From Brasilonema sennae CENA114 (GTDB lineage Bacteria; Cyanobacteriota; Cyanobacteriia; Cyanobacteriales; Nostocaceae): a DNA stretch of 64,000 nucleotides. The notes under the pieces are model-generated. The model searched no databases and was not told the DNA's origin. It saw only the letters and a list, made by a program, of their open reading frames with translations. Positions 55,632-64,000 of this stretch are shown here, piece by piece (positions within the stretch are counted from its first letter, which is position 1; each line of letters begins with the position of its first letter). The stretch covers positions 992,001 through 1,056,000 of the forward strand of contig NZ_CP030118.1 of NCBI RefSeq assembly GCF_006968745.1, given 5' to 3'. Position numbers and translations under genes: made by a program.

Positions 55632-56189
55632 ATGACTATTGACTTGTTAAAAGGCGTTAATCTGTACCTAATTGGCATGATGGGCGTTGGCAAAACGACT
55701 GTAGGACGCTTATTAGGGCAGCATTTGGGTTACGGATTTGTTGATATTGACACTTGTGTAGAGAAGGCTGGCGGTGGAAAATCGATAACTGAATTATTTG
55801 CCGAACTTGGAGAACCAGCGTTTCGCCAATTGGAAAGTCAGGTACTCTCACAAGTTTGTGCTTTCACCAAGCTTGTCATCGCAACAGGTGGAGGTATTGT
55901 CGTACAGCAACAAAACTGGAGTTACCTACACCATGGTTTAATTGTCTGGCTGGATGCATCAGTGGAAATACTTTGCGCTCGATTAGCAGAAGATACAACA
56001 AGACCACTGCTGCAAAATGTTGACCGCAAGGCAAAGCTGCAATTTCTCCTGGAACAAAGACAACATCTTTACCGACAAGCAGATTTGCGAATTACCGTAA
56101 ACGAAGGAGAAACCCCAGAAGAAATTGCCACAAAAATTATAGAGCAAATTCCTAGCGTTCTTAAACCTGGAGTTTTGTCTACTGAATAA
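55632..56189 (+). CDS. aroK: Shikimate kinase
   Basis: A 185-residue P-loop kinase that phosphorylates shikimate in aromatic amino acid synthesis. The Walker A is IGMMGVGKTTVGRLL, then DIDTCVEKAGG (DxD), FRQLESQVL (shikimate-binding Arg) and IATGGGIVV. The start MTIDLLKGVNLYLIG at 55632 fits the usual length; the upstream in-frame ATGs at 55518/55521 give an unlikely extension. Confidence 0.93.
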   Translation: MTIDLLKGVNLYLIGMMGVGKTTVGRLLGQHLGYGFVDIDTCVEKAGGGKSITELFAELGEPAFRQLESQVLSQVCAFTKLVIATGGGIVVQQQNWSYLHHGLIVWLDASVEILCARLAEDTTRPLLQNVDRKAKLQFLLEQRQHLYRQADLRITVNEGETPEEIATKIIEQIPSVLKPGVLSTE

Positions 56190-56315
56190 TCATAAAAGTT
56201 AACAATTTTTAGTAAATATGAAAATTTTAATTTTGTAGGTAGATAATACTTTAACTATAATATTAGGATTTTCTTGAGCGAAACTAAAACCGCAATATCT
56301 ATACAATAGCTTCCC

Positions 56316-57215
56316 ATGATGGTCAGCGAAACTGAGTACATGATCAAGCAGGATGCCGCCAGCCGGGTAGAAGTGCTAAGCGAAGCACTACCCTATATTC
56401 AACAATTTAGTGGTCGAACCATTGTCGTCAAATACGGTGGCGCGGCAATGAAAGATAGTAATCTTAAAGATAAAGTCATCCGTGACATCGTATTCCTATC
56501 TTGTGTTGGTTTACGACCAATTGTGGTGCATGGCGGTGGACCAGAAATTAATAGTTGGCTGGGTAAACTGGGAATCGAAGCCCAATTTAAAAATGGTTTG
56601 CGAGTGACTGATGCTCCTACAATGGATGTTGTGGAAATGGTGTTAGTTGGTCGAGTTAATAAAGAAATAGTTACCTTGATTAGCAAAGCTGGTGGTTCAG
56701 CAGTGGGAATGTGCGGCAAAGATGGTAACTTAATCAGGGCTAGACCTCAAGGTGAAGAAGGTATCGGTTTTGTGGGAGAAGTTTGCTCTGTCGATACCAA
56801 AATCTTGGAAACACTAGTTAATAATGGCTATATTCCTGTCGTGTCTAGCGTTGCAGCAGACGAGACAGGACAACCTTACAATATTAATGCAGATACTGTT
56901 GCAGGAGAGATAGCAGCAGCAATAGGGGCGGAAAAGTTGATTTTGCTGACGGATACCAGGGGAATTCTCAAAGATTATAAAGATCCTTCTACCCTGATTC
57001 AAAGAGTAGACATTCAAGAAGCACGCGAGTTGATTACAACAGGTGTTGTTAGTGGTGGGATGATTCCTAAAGTTAATTGTTGTGTGCGATCGCTGGCCCA
57101 AGGAGTCCGTGCAGCTCATATCATTGATGGTCGCATTCCACACGCACTGCTACTGGAAATCTTCACTGATGTTGGTATCGGTACAATGCTTGTTGGCTCC
57201 CAGTTTACAACTTAG
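56316..57215 (+). CDS. argB: Acetylglutamate kinase
   Basis: A 299-residue amino-acid kinase, the second step of arginine synthesis and the target of PII in cyanobacteria. Seen are [27 protein letters not shown] and [14 protein letters not shown]; the C-terminal GIGTMLVG fits the arginine-sensitive hexameric form. The ORF starts ATGATG; a start a few codons downstream is possible. Confidence 0.96.
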   Translation: MMVSETEYMIKQDAASRVEVLSEALPYIQQFSGRTIVVKYGGAAMKDSNLKDKVIRDIVFLSCVGLRPIVVHGGGPEINSWLGKLGIEAQFKNGLRVTDAPTMDVVEMVLVGRVNKEIVTLISKAGGSAVGMCGKDGNLIRARPQGEEGIGFVGEVCSVDTKILETLVNNGYIPVVSSVAADETGQPYNINADTVAGEIAAAIGAEKLILLTDTRGILKDYKDPSTLIQRVDIQEARELITTGVVSGGMIPKVNCCVRSLAQGVRAAHIIDGRIPHALLLEIFTDVGIGTMLVGSQFTT

Positions 57216-57309
57216 AATATTAGTTCAAATGTTGCAGCAGGCTTGCACAAGTCGTCGTACGCATATTGCGGTAAAATCCATAACAACGGTAGCTGAGAGT
57301 TGATAATGC

Positions 57310-58105
57310 TTACGATTTCGTTTGTGCAGCTTGCCTAACAACTTGTTCGTCCAAACCTAACGCTTGGGCTATCTGCTCAATACTCAACCCCAACGCCAAT
57401 AACTGGGGTAGCGTTTCCAACTTCCCTTCTTCTTTGCCTTCTTCTTTGCCTTCTGCAAAAACTTCTTGGTAAAATCTAGTTTGTTTTAACTCGCTTAATC
57501 CGAACATTTTTCCGATCTCCTCCCGGCTCAAGCGCGGCAATTTATAAATTAATATCGTCTCTATCAATTCTATAATTTCCCTCTGTTGGGCGGCATCTCT
57601 AATTTCTTTTCGAGCGCTGTTTACTATCTGTGTAGCTTTTATTGTCGCTGTTGATTCTGGTTCGATGATTAGTTTAACTGTATCAATCCCGATTGATGAT
57701 GTCCCTATTGAGCTTAATTCATCAAGATAGACACGACTCACTCTGGGTGAATTAAATAATTCTGCGTATCTTTGTGTATCTCCATTGTCAACACTACGGT
57801 TAGGAAAGATGATCACACTAGCAAGAGTATTAGTTAATTCAGTTTGATTGAGATAGTTAAAGATTTCTGTGAATAAACGTGAGTAGAATTTTTTGTCTGG
57901 TTGAAATTGCACCTCCACAAAATAGATGGGTAAGTAGTTCTGCTGCGTTTGGTAAGAAAACACCATCGATTCTAAATGCCAGTTGTTTGACTTCTACTGA
58001 AGAAAATTGGTAAGCCTGAGCTAATTGTGGTGGTTGGTTAATCAGTTCAAAGAAAGTGCTAGGGATGCTCTGGAAGATACGATAAAAAATACTGTCTGTT
58101 TTCAA
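57310..58105 (-). pseudogene. Rpn/DUF2887-type nuclease with a single frameshift
   Basis: The first part reads MKTDSIFYRIFQSIPSTFFE and FSSVEVKQLAFRIDGVFLPN, typical of the cyanobacterial Rpn family PD-(D/E)XK nuclease. After LPNAAE the family continues in another frame as YLPIYFVEVQFQPDKKFYSR, so one extra base lies near 57910-57925. The rest runs to residue ~265 with an EGKEEGKEEGK repeat and a C-terminal HTH-like part (IEQIAQALGLDEQVVRQA). The family is mobile; it may be dead or need frameshifting. Confidence 0.75.
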
Positions 58106-58256
58106 GGCTAGTTTTTCAGGGGAATGAGTTTGTCTTAGCGCGCAACTCTAAAAGATCGCCACTGCTTAATAGCAGTATGAATGACTCTTGTACCTTTTTT
58201 GCAAAACTTAGAAAGAGACATCTCCAGAAATTAATGATGCGTTACCTGAAACCCTT

Positions 58257-58284
58257 GTAGAGACGTTACATGTAACGTCTCTAC
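58257..58284. repeat. Perfect palindrome GTAGAGACGTTACATGTAAC...
   Basis: A 28-bp perfect palindrome, the sister of the one at 17675-17702. It belongs to a dispersed family in this genome and occurs here in a 350-bp gene-free gap. Confidence 0.75.
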
Positions 58285-58458
58285 ATTCTTTTTCGGAGAT
58301 GTCTAATATAAAACTCTCATTCAGCAACGCTAACCAATCAAGTTTTTAACTTGATGAACGCAGATTCAGTATTACATTGTTGGATGAGATTAGGGGCGAT
58401 GATCGCCCTTACTGTATACTTTTTGATAAATGATAAATTTTATTATTTAATTCTAACT

Positions 58459-58734
58459 ATGACCATTACCCTAACCATGAAAGAAGAGCTGGAACTATGG
58501 GCAGAAGCTGACCAAAATACTTTGCAAAATCCAGAACCTCATGAATTTGTTGGTCAAATACCTAGGCAGCTTGGTACAGGTTATGTACGAGACATTGAGG
58601 TGCATCCCAATCTTTGGCTGAAGATTTTGGACTATGAGTATCACGATGAAGTGCTGATCAAAATCCCCGATTGGGATCACCCTCTGCAATTTCATGTACT
58701 GGCAAATTACGACCCGCAGCAACACAGTTGTTAG
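58459..58734 (+). pseudogene. N-terminal fragment of an AraC-type regulator
   Basis: Ninety-one codons match the N-terminal sensor part of cyanobacterial AraC-family regulators (NPEPHEFVGQIPRQLGTGYV, then HPNLWLKILDYEYHDEVLIK and DHPLQFHVL). The C-terminal double helix-turn-helix, about 200 residues, is missing; the ORF stops soon after the sensor part. The start ATG is 58459; the longer ORF begins in unrelated sequence. It cannot bind DNA as it stands. Confidence 0.65.
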
Positions 58735-59168
58735 GCTGCCTGTTCAACCTTCTGTTTGAGATGTTGTAACCATGTTTGAAGCGACGTATCAAGCATCTGT
58801 TGCATCATGCCTCTTAACAGACGTACCAACCAACCTTCAAATGATTCCTCAGTTCTGACGAGCACACCTTTTTCATGCGGTTCAAGTATCCATATGTGAA
58901 TGGCTTGCGTGCCTATTGCCTTACCTGTCCAGCTAATTCGACGTGATGGTTCAACTTCTTGTAGTGTTGATAGAATAGCAGTCCCACCTGATTTCCAACG
59001 AAATACAGAACCAGGCTCAAGCAGTCCTTCTAGTTTGGACTCTGAAATATTCGGATACCAAACATTCCAATGATTGATGTCAGTAAGGGTCTGCCATATC
59101 GTCTCGCTTGAGGCGTTAATCATAATTTCATGTCGAGAAATAGCTGGTGCTTTGGAGTTAATTTCCAT
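58731..59168 (-). CDS. SRPBCC-family protein (START-like lipid-binding fold)
   Basis: A 145-residue protein with the Polyketide_cyc/SRPBCC pattern: EIMINASSETIWQTLTDINH at the start, WTGKAIGTQAIHIWILEPHE in the middle and a C-terminal helix SLQTWLQHLKQKVEQA. It probably binds a hydrophobic ligand. The start at 59168 (MEINSKAPAISR) is preferred over one nine codons earlier. It follows the Crp-like gene by 64 bp and is likely co-transcribed. Confidence 0.8.
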   Translation of the reverse strand: MEINSKAPAISRHEIMINASSETIWQTLTDINHWNVWYPNISESKLEGLLEPGSVFRWKSGGTAILSTLQEVEPSRRISWTGKAIGTQAIHIWILEPHEKGVLVRTEESFEGWLVRLLRGMMQQMLDTSLQTWLQHLKQKVEQAA

Positions 59169-59232
59169 AATGTATCTCTGTTGCGGCAGTCTCATACTAC
59201 AAGGCGCATATCACCCCCTGCATTGACTTGGG

Positions 59233-59814
59233 TTAAGAAATACCCCTGTGATAAACTCTCCGCTTCAAACGGCTTAGCGATTCCGGTTCAATACCAAGAT
59301 GCGACGCAAGATAGTGTTGCGGAATGCGCTCTAATAGATGTGGCTCAGTCTTGAGTAGGTGAAGATAACGCTGTTCAGGAGTATCCCGGTACAAAGACAT
59401 TAGGCGATCACGCAACCGAAAAGCTAAATATTCTACTATCAGCCGCAATAACTTCTGACCATCCGGCGCTGACTCTAAGGCTTGAATAACCTGTTGATTC
59501 ACAATTAACACTTGTGAATCTTCAATCGCCTGACAGGAAAAACAAGCGGGACGTTGCAGCCGGAAACTTTCGTAGTCACCTAAGGTATGATTTTCAGGAT
59601 GAAAAAACAACGTCAGTTCTTTGCCGTCTTTTAGAAAAAACATTCTTAGACAGCCTTTTAGCGTCAAACCAACAAACTCACAAATATCACCCTCTCGAAA
59701 CAGGAACTCTCCCTTATTAAGCTTTCTTGACTCTAAAAGAGGTTCAACCAGTATCCAGTCAATTTTGAAGTTAGGAGAAATTTCCTGAATAAACAAGCGC
59801 AACGGTTCGTACAT
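59233..59814 (-). CDS. Crp/Fnr-family transcriptional regulator
   Basis: A 193-residue regulator. The N-terminal cyclic-nucleotide-binding-like beta-roll is FLFREGDICEFVGLTLKGCL; no cysteine or arginine typical of strict Fnr or Crp ligand sites is clear, so the signal is unknown. The C-terminal winged helix (HYLASHLGIEPESLSRLKRR) reads DNA. It probably controls itself and the SRPBCC gene downstream. Confidence 0.85.
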   Translation of the reverse strand: MYEPLRLFIQEISPNFKIDWILVEPLLESRKLNKGEFLFREGDICEFVGLTLKGCLRMFFLKDGKELTLFFHPENHTLGDYESFRLQRPACFSCQAIEDSQVLIVNQQVIQALESAPDGQKLLRLIVEYLAFRLRDRLMSLYRDTPEQRYLHLLKTEPHLLERIPQHYLASHLGIEPESLSRLKRRVYHRGIS

Positions 59815-59991
59815 TTGGCAATCTAATCTTGAGCTTCTGATGCCTGAACATCTTCTTTGGCAAAAAAGTCATCTTGACAAGAATAGGGTGAGCATAACCC
59901 ATGCCCACCCTACACCAGATGTGTATACAGAGTCAATTCAAAAGCGCATCTATTCAGAATGTGACTCCAAAAAGCGATATTTTACCGAATC

Positions 59992-62445
59992 TTAGCCAAG
60001 ATTTGCCAGTAACAGCTCTCGCTTCTCAGACTTGTTGACTTTGACTTGACCGTCATCGTCCACATCCACAATAGCTGTGTCACCTTCTGTAATCTCACCT
60101 GAAAGCATGGCTTCAGCCAGAGAATCTTCCAAGAGGCGCATAATCGCCCGACGTAACGGTCTTGCGCCGTAGCTGGGGTTGTAGCCTTCTTGTAGTACAC
60201 GGTCTTTGAAGCGATCGCTCACTTCCAAACTTATTCCCTTCTCAGTCAAGCGGCTTCCTACTTCGCGCAGCATTATATCAGCAATTTGCTTAACTTCATC
60301 TTTCTTAAGTTGAGTGAAGACAATAATCTCATCAAGACGGTTGAGGAATTCTGGACGGAAGTATGATTTCAGTTCTTCATTCACCAGCATTTTGATGCGG
60401 TTGTAAGTCGCCTCAGCTTCATCTTCGCTAAACTGGAAGCCCAAACCGCCGCCACCTTTTTCAATCACCTTAGAACCGATGTTAGAGGTCATGATAATCA
60501 GCGTGTTCTTGAAGTCCACAGTCCGACCTTTCGCATCAGTAAGACGACCGTCATCCAAGATTTGCAGCAGCATATTGAACACATCGGGATGCGCTTTTTC
60601 GATTTCGTCGAAAAGCACTACCGTATAGGGTTTGCGCCGTACTGCTTCAGTCAGTTGTCCGCCTTCGTCGTATCCAACGAAACCAGGAGGTGAACCAATC
60701 AGCTTAGAAACGGTGTGGCGTTCCATGAATTCGGACATATCCACACGAATCATCGCATCTTCAGCACCAAAGAAGTAAGAAGCCAATGCTTTAGCTAGTT
60801 CTGTCTTACCAACTCCTGTGGGACCAGAGAAGATAAAGCTTGCAATCGGTCGGTTAGGATTCTTTAACCCAACTCTAGCGCGACGGATGGATTTAGAAAC
60901 TGCAGTCACTGCTTGCTCTTGACCGATGAGACGCTGGTGAAGAGTGTCTTCTAAGTGCAGCAGCATCTCTGATTCCGATTCAGTCAACTTGTTGACTGGG
61001 ACACCAGTCCAAGAAGCGACAATCTGAGCAATATCTTCCTCATCAACAATTGGGCTATTGACAGATTGAGCATCTTGTGCAAGGCGCAATTTTGTTTCGA
61101 GTTCCAACTCTTGATCGCGCAGTTTACCAGCTTTATCAAAGTCCTGAGTTTTAACAGCTTCCTGTTTTTGCTTAGTCACTAGCGCCAATTCGCGCTTGAG
61201 TTCGCGATCTTCGGACTTGATAGAGTTCCGTAGGTGAACACGAGAACCTGCTTCATCAATCAAGTCAATGGCTTTATCAGGTAAGAAGCGATCGCTAATG
61301 TAGCGATCTGACAAGTTAGCTGCAGCAACAACAGCCGCATCAGAGATTTGAACTTTGTGGTGCTGCTCGTAAGCAGAGCGCAACCCGTATAATATCTGGA
61401 TGGTTTCTTCAACCGATGGTTCACCGATCATAATCGGTTGGAAACGACGCTCTAGGGCTGCATCGCGCTCAATGTGTTGACGGTACTCATCAAGAGTGGT
61501 TGCGCCAATACACTGGAGTTCACCTCGTGCCAATGCGGGTTTCAGGATGTTAGCTGCATCCATACCACCTTCTGTGCCACCTGCACCAACCAAAGTGTGA
61601 ACTTCATCTATCACCAGGATGATATTACCCGCTGTGCGGATTTCATCCATGATTTTCTTGAGGCGTTCTTCAAAATCGCCACGGAAGCGAGTACCAGCCA
61701 CTAGTGACCCCATGTCGAGGCTGATGACTTGTTTGTCTTGTAGAATGTCGGGAACATCTTGGTTTACAATGCGTTGGGCAAGACCTTCGGCGATCGCTGT
61801 TTTACCAACACCTGGTTCCCCAATCAGCACAGGATTATTCTTAGTGCGGCGTCCCAAAATCTGGACAGCACGCTCAATTTCCTTCTCACGACCGACAACA
61901 GGGTCGAGATTGCCTTCTTGCGCTTGTTTGGTAAGATTTCTACCAAATTCCTCTAAAGTTAAATTTTGGGTACGTTTTGAACCGCCGCCACGGGAACCGG
62001 AAACAGATGTCGCCTCACCCAACTGACGAATCACTGCAGTACGGATTTGCGACAAATCAAGCCCCAAATTTTGCAGGACTTTAGCGGCGACACCCTCACC
62101 AGCTTCAGTCAATCCCAAGAGTAAGTGTTCAGTACCTATATAATTATTTCCCAGGCTGCGAGCTTCCTTAAAGCCTTGCTCAAATAAACTTTTCACCTTG
62201 GGAGTAAAAGGAATTTCCGGGGGTACAAAACCAGAACCCCGACCTATAATTCTTTCGACTTCGCGACGTGCATCTTTGAGGGTAACGCCCAAGTCGGTCA
62301 GCACTTTGGCAGCAACCCCTGATCCTTCTCCAATCAGCCCGAGGAGAATTTGCTCCGTCCCTACGAAATTGTGTCCCAGGCGGCGCGCCTCTTCCTGGGC
62401 TAGCATAATAACTTTAATGGCTTCGGATGTGAAGTGTTCAAACAT
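59992..62445 (-). CDS. clpC: ATP-dependent Clp protease ATP-binding subunit ClpC
   Basis: An 817-residue AAA+ unfoldase with all expected parts: two Clp-N repeats (1-143), Walker A GEPGVGKT at 209-216 with [10 protein letters not shown], a UVR-type middle (about 415-455), and the second ATPase [12 protein letters not shown] with [15 protein letters not shown]. It delivers substrates to ClpP-type proteases. It is essential in cyanobacteria. The length matches the family exactly. Confidence 0.97.
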   Translation of the reverse strand: MFEHFTSEAIKVIMLAQEEARRLGHNFVGTEQILLGLIGEGSGVAAKVLTDLGVTLKDARREVERIIGRGSGFVPPEIPFTPKVKSLFEQGFKEARSLGNNYIGTEHLLLGLTEAGEGVAAKVLQNLGLDLSQIRTAVIRQLGEATSVSGSRGGGSKRTQNLTLEEFGRNLTKQAQEGNLDPVVGREKEIERAVQILGRRTKNNPVLIGEPGVGKTAIAEGLAQRIVNQDVPDILQDKQVISLDMGSLVAGTRFRGDFEERLKKIMDEIRTAGNIILVIDEVHTLVGAGGTEGGMDAANILKPALARGELQCIGATTLDEYRQHIERDAALERRFQPIMIGEPSVEETIQILYGLRSAYEQHHKVQISDAAVVAAANLSDRYISDRFLPDKAIDLIDEAGSRVHLRNSIKSEDRELKRELALVTKQKQEAVKTQDFDKAGKLRDQELELETKLRLAQDAQSVNSPIVDEEDIAQIVASWTGVPVNKLTESESEMLLHLEDTLHQRLIGQEQAVTAVSKSIRRARVGLKNPNRPIASFIFSGPTGVGKTELAKALASYFFGAEDAMIRVDMSEFMERHTVSKLIGSPPGFVGYDEGGQLTEAVRRKPYTVVLFDEIEKAHPDVFNMLLQILDDGRLTDAKGRTVDFKNTLIIMTSNIGSKVIEKGGGGLGFQFSEDEAEATYNRIKMLVNEELKSYFRPEFLNRLDEIIVFTQLKKDEVKQIADIMLREVGSRLTEKGISLEVSDRFKDRVLQEGYNPSYGARPLRRAIMRLLEDSLAEAMLSGEITEGDTAIVDVDDDGQVKVNKSEKRELLLANLG

Positions 62446-62849
62446 ATTGGGTTTGTGCTCCCTTGCTGCTTGGGCTAAAGGTGATTTCAGTAGTATAGAG
62501 AATGAAGCTTGACGGTAGTTCTGAGGAATGTGAATGGCGGGTGCTAGTTTGATACATTTTATTTAGCACTCGGTTCTCGTCACTCAGCACACAATTCGCA
62601 CTCATCACTATCTAAGATTCACCCTCACCTGAATTTTTGTGTACTTTCTTATAGATAATGTATCTTTATTTAAAGTCGAGTGACAGTAGTGAGAGCCGTA
62701 AGAGTTTAGGCGTGTTACCCGTCAGGAGCGCGAATACAAGCGAACAGACGGATAATAATTAGTAGTCAGGAGTTAATGGTGAGTAGTAGTTTATATTACA
62801 ACAAAGAGCGCTTCACTTACAACTCCCCGTAGAGAACCTAGAATCTGTG
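62446..62849. other. Spacer between divergent clpC and the DUF3288 gene
   Basis: No gene. It should carry the clpC promoter and 5' leader. It has weak short repeats only (GCACTCGGTTCTCGTCACTCAGCACA). Confidence 0.45.
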
Positions 62850-63140
62850 ATGAGTAAAGCTAATAAAGACCAACAGCACCCGTTGTACAATCGCGATCGC
62901 CCCATCATTGAGAATTTATTGGTTGGTGAGGCAACTGATTATAATTTAGCAGAATTAGCTAGATTGCGAATTCGCTATTCCAGTTTTCCTGGTGCAAGAG
63001 ATATTCAAAGCGATTTGGATAAGATTCTGGTGCAGTGGAATCTAAGCGAAGAGGAACTTTTTGAGAAAACACGCGCCTTACACAGTCGTGGGGGTATTTA
63101 CAAAAGTCGCGGGAAAAAAGAAGAAGAAGATTGGAATTAG
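62850..63140 (+). CDS. DUF3288-family protein
   Basis: A 96-residue cyanobacterial protein of unknown function. The blocks DQQHPLYNRDRPIIENLL, NLAELARLRIRYSSFPGARD and IQSDLDKILVQWNLSEEELF are diagnostic of DUF3288. The first GTG codon (62847) is in frame, but the ATG at 62850 is the likelier start. It is soluble and helical. Confidence 0.85.
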   Translation: MSKANKDQQHPLYNRDRPIIENLLVGEATDYNLAELARLRIRYSSFPGARDIQSDLDKILVQWNLSEEELFEKTRALHSRGGIYKSRGKKEEEDWN

Positions 63141-63195
63141 TACTGGCAAGAATTGGAAAAACCTCCAAGTTCTGGGATTTTCCTAGGTTTGTCCT

Positions 63196-64000
63196 CTACT
63201 CTCCCAACTTCTCCTGCTGACGATGTTCCCTCAATTTCCTCAACAGGTTTTCTTGAGCTAAAGAGGGAGTCACCTCAACACTAGTAGGTTGAGGCTGCTT
63301 ACTAGCACTCTTAGTATCAACTGATTGTTGACGAGTGCTTGGTGTGGAATTCGTCACAGTAATAGTAGTAGGCTCAAACGTTTTCTTGGCACTTTTAGTC
63401 GCACCAGGTGAGAGATCAAACATCATCTGCTGTTGACGAGTGCTTGGGGTGGAATTCGTCACAGTAATAGTAGTAGGCTGAAAGGTTTTCTCAGCACTTT
63501 TGGCTGCACCAGGTGAGAGATCGAACATCATCTGCTGTTGACGAGTGCTTGGGGTGGAATTCGTCACAGTAATAGTGCTAGGTTGAAACGTTTTCTCAGC
63601 ACTTTTGGTAACTGTCAATGGCATACTAAATGACGTCTGCTCTTGGTTTGTCTTGGGTACGGAAATTGCCACATTAGAATTGTTAACAACAGCTTTGACT
63701 GAGTCTAGAGTACTAGCAATTTGTGTGTGCTCTTGTATCTGCTGTGTGGAGGAGACCAAGCTACTTAAACCATTAACAAGTTGTCGTAAATTTTTCCGAA
63801 AAGCTGGATCTCCTGTCAACTCATCTAAATCAGATGTAATCTTTTGGGTGTTTTCAAATGTCACCCGTGCAGAATCTAAAGTTTGTTGCAGAACCACCAC
63901 GTTATTAGGGTTGTTGAGGCTGTTGGAGATTTGGCGCAAATTAGCAGAAGCTTGTGCAGCATTTGCAGACAAAGTTTCTAAATTTTTGATTAATTCTCCT
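63196..64000 (-). CDS. MCE/MlaD-family protein, C-terminal part (runs off the window)
   Basis: The frame stays open to the window end; the first visible segment (GELIKNLETLSANAAQASANL) is the helical coiled-coil end of a MlaD-like, membrane-anchored lipid-transport subunit. Three tandem units of about 36 residues follow (SAEKTFQPTTITVTNSTPST, then RQQQMMFDLSPGA), then a proline/threonine tail. The conserved MCE domain itself lies outside the window. Repeats of this kind are unusual for the family. Confidence 0.7.
   Translation of the reverse strand, partial: GELIKNLETLSANAAQASANLRQISNSLNNPNNVVVLQQTLDSARVTFENTQKITSDLDELTGDPAFRKNLRQLVNGLSSLVSSTQQIQEHTQIASTLDSVKAVVNNSNVAISVPKTNQEQTSFSMPLTVTKSAEKTFQPSTITVTNSTPSTRQQQMMFDLSPGAAKSAEKTFQPTTITVTNSTPSTRQQQMMFDLSPGATKSAKKTFEPTTITVTNSTPSTRQQSVDTKSASKQPQPTSVEVTPSLAQENLLRKLREHRQQEKLGE

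Noticed and set aside
1..64000. CRISPR arrays, tRNA/rRNA genes, complete insertion sequences
   Set aside because: I looked for regularly spaced repeats, T-loop motifs and transposase motifs by eye and saw none that are convincing; tRNAscan, minced and ISfinder searches would be decisive.

Overview
The window reads as chromosomal DNA of a filamentous, probably heterocyst-forming cyanobacterium (Nostocales). Evidence: an ndhA-I-G-E block followed by NAD kinase, cyanobacterial families (LapA-like membrane protein, DUF3288, Mo-dependent nitrogenase C-terminal-like protein, ClpC/ClpP), frequent HIP1 octamers (GCGATCGC), heptamer tandem repeats between genes, and many small palindromic dispersed repeats. 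I cannot name the species.

Layout. 1-7.4 kb: housekeeping genes on + (DHH phosphoesterase, SixA, citrate synthase, NDH-1 subunits A/I/G/E, NAD kinase) closed by a good terminator. 7.4-13.3 kb: accessory and decaying DNA: an HTH antitoxin-like pseudogene, a GT-C glycosyltransferase, over 2 kb of repeats, a tiny ribbon-helix-helix protein, a nitrogenase C-terminal-like protein, and relics of a histidine kinase and a response regulator. 13.3-15.4 kb: an arsM-arsS pair for arsenosugar synthesis. 15.5-15.8 kb: two tandem small RNAs that look like Yfr1. 16-22.7 kb: a secreted EndoU-like protein, a hypothetical protein, Uma2, a quinone oxidoreductase and a pentapeptide-like membrane protein.

22.9-39.2 kb: a one-strand (-) Wzx/Wzy-type exopolysaccharide cluster. 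It holds a Wzc-like tyrosine autokinase, flippase, polymerase, eight glycosyltransferases or related enzymes, an FkbM methyltransferase and an initiating polyprenyl-phosphate sugar transferase, with a relic of a GH10 xylanase inside it. 39.2-41.8 kb: a 1-kb non-coding stretch, ilvN and mobA. 41.8-45.1 kb: a small toxin-antitoxin/defence-like island in decay (truncated Uma2, intact higBA, a HEAT-repeat/DUF4062 pseudogene with many stops, a HicB-like/PIN pair with an in-frame repeat insertion and a 4-bp frameshift). 45-64 kb: mostly core genes (thioredoxin-domain protein, clpP, an RNB exoribonuclease-like protein, ubiX, aroK, argB, clpC, DUF3288, an MCE/MlaD protein running off the end), mixed with a frameshifted Rpn/DUF2887 nuclease and a truncated AraC regulator.

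No complete novel system stands out. The most interesting signals are the tandem Yfr1-like RNAs, short repeats inserted in frame inside coding sequences (44440 and 46765) or supplying a start codon (20414), the RNB protein whose catalytic aspartates appear to be gone, and the decay of the 41.8-45.1 kb island.
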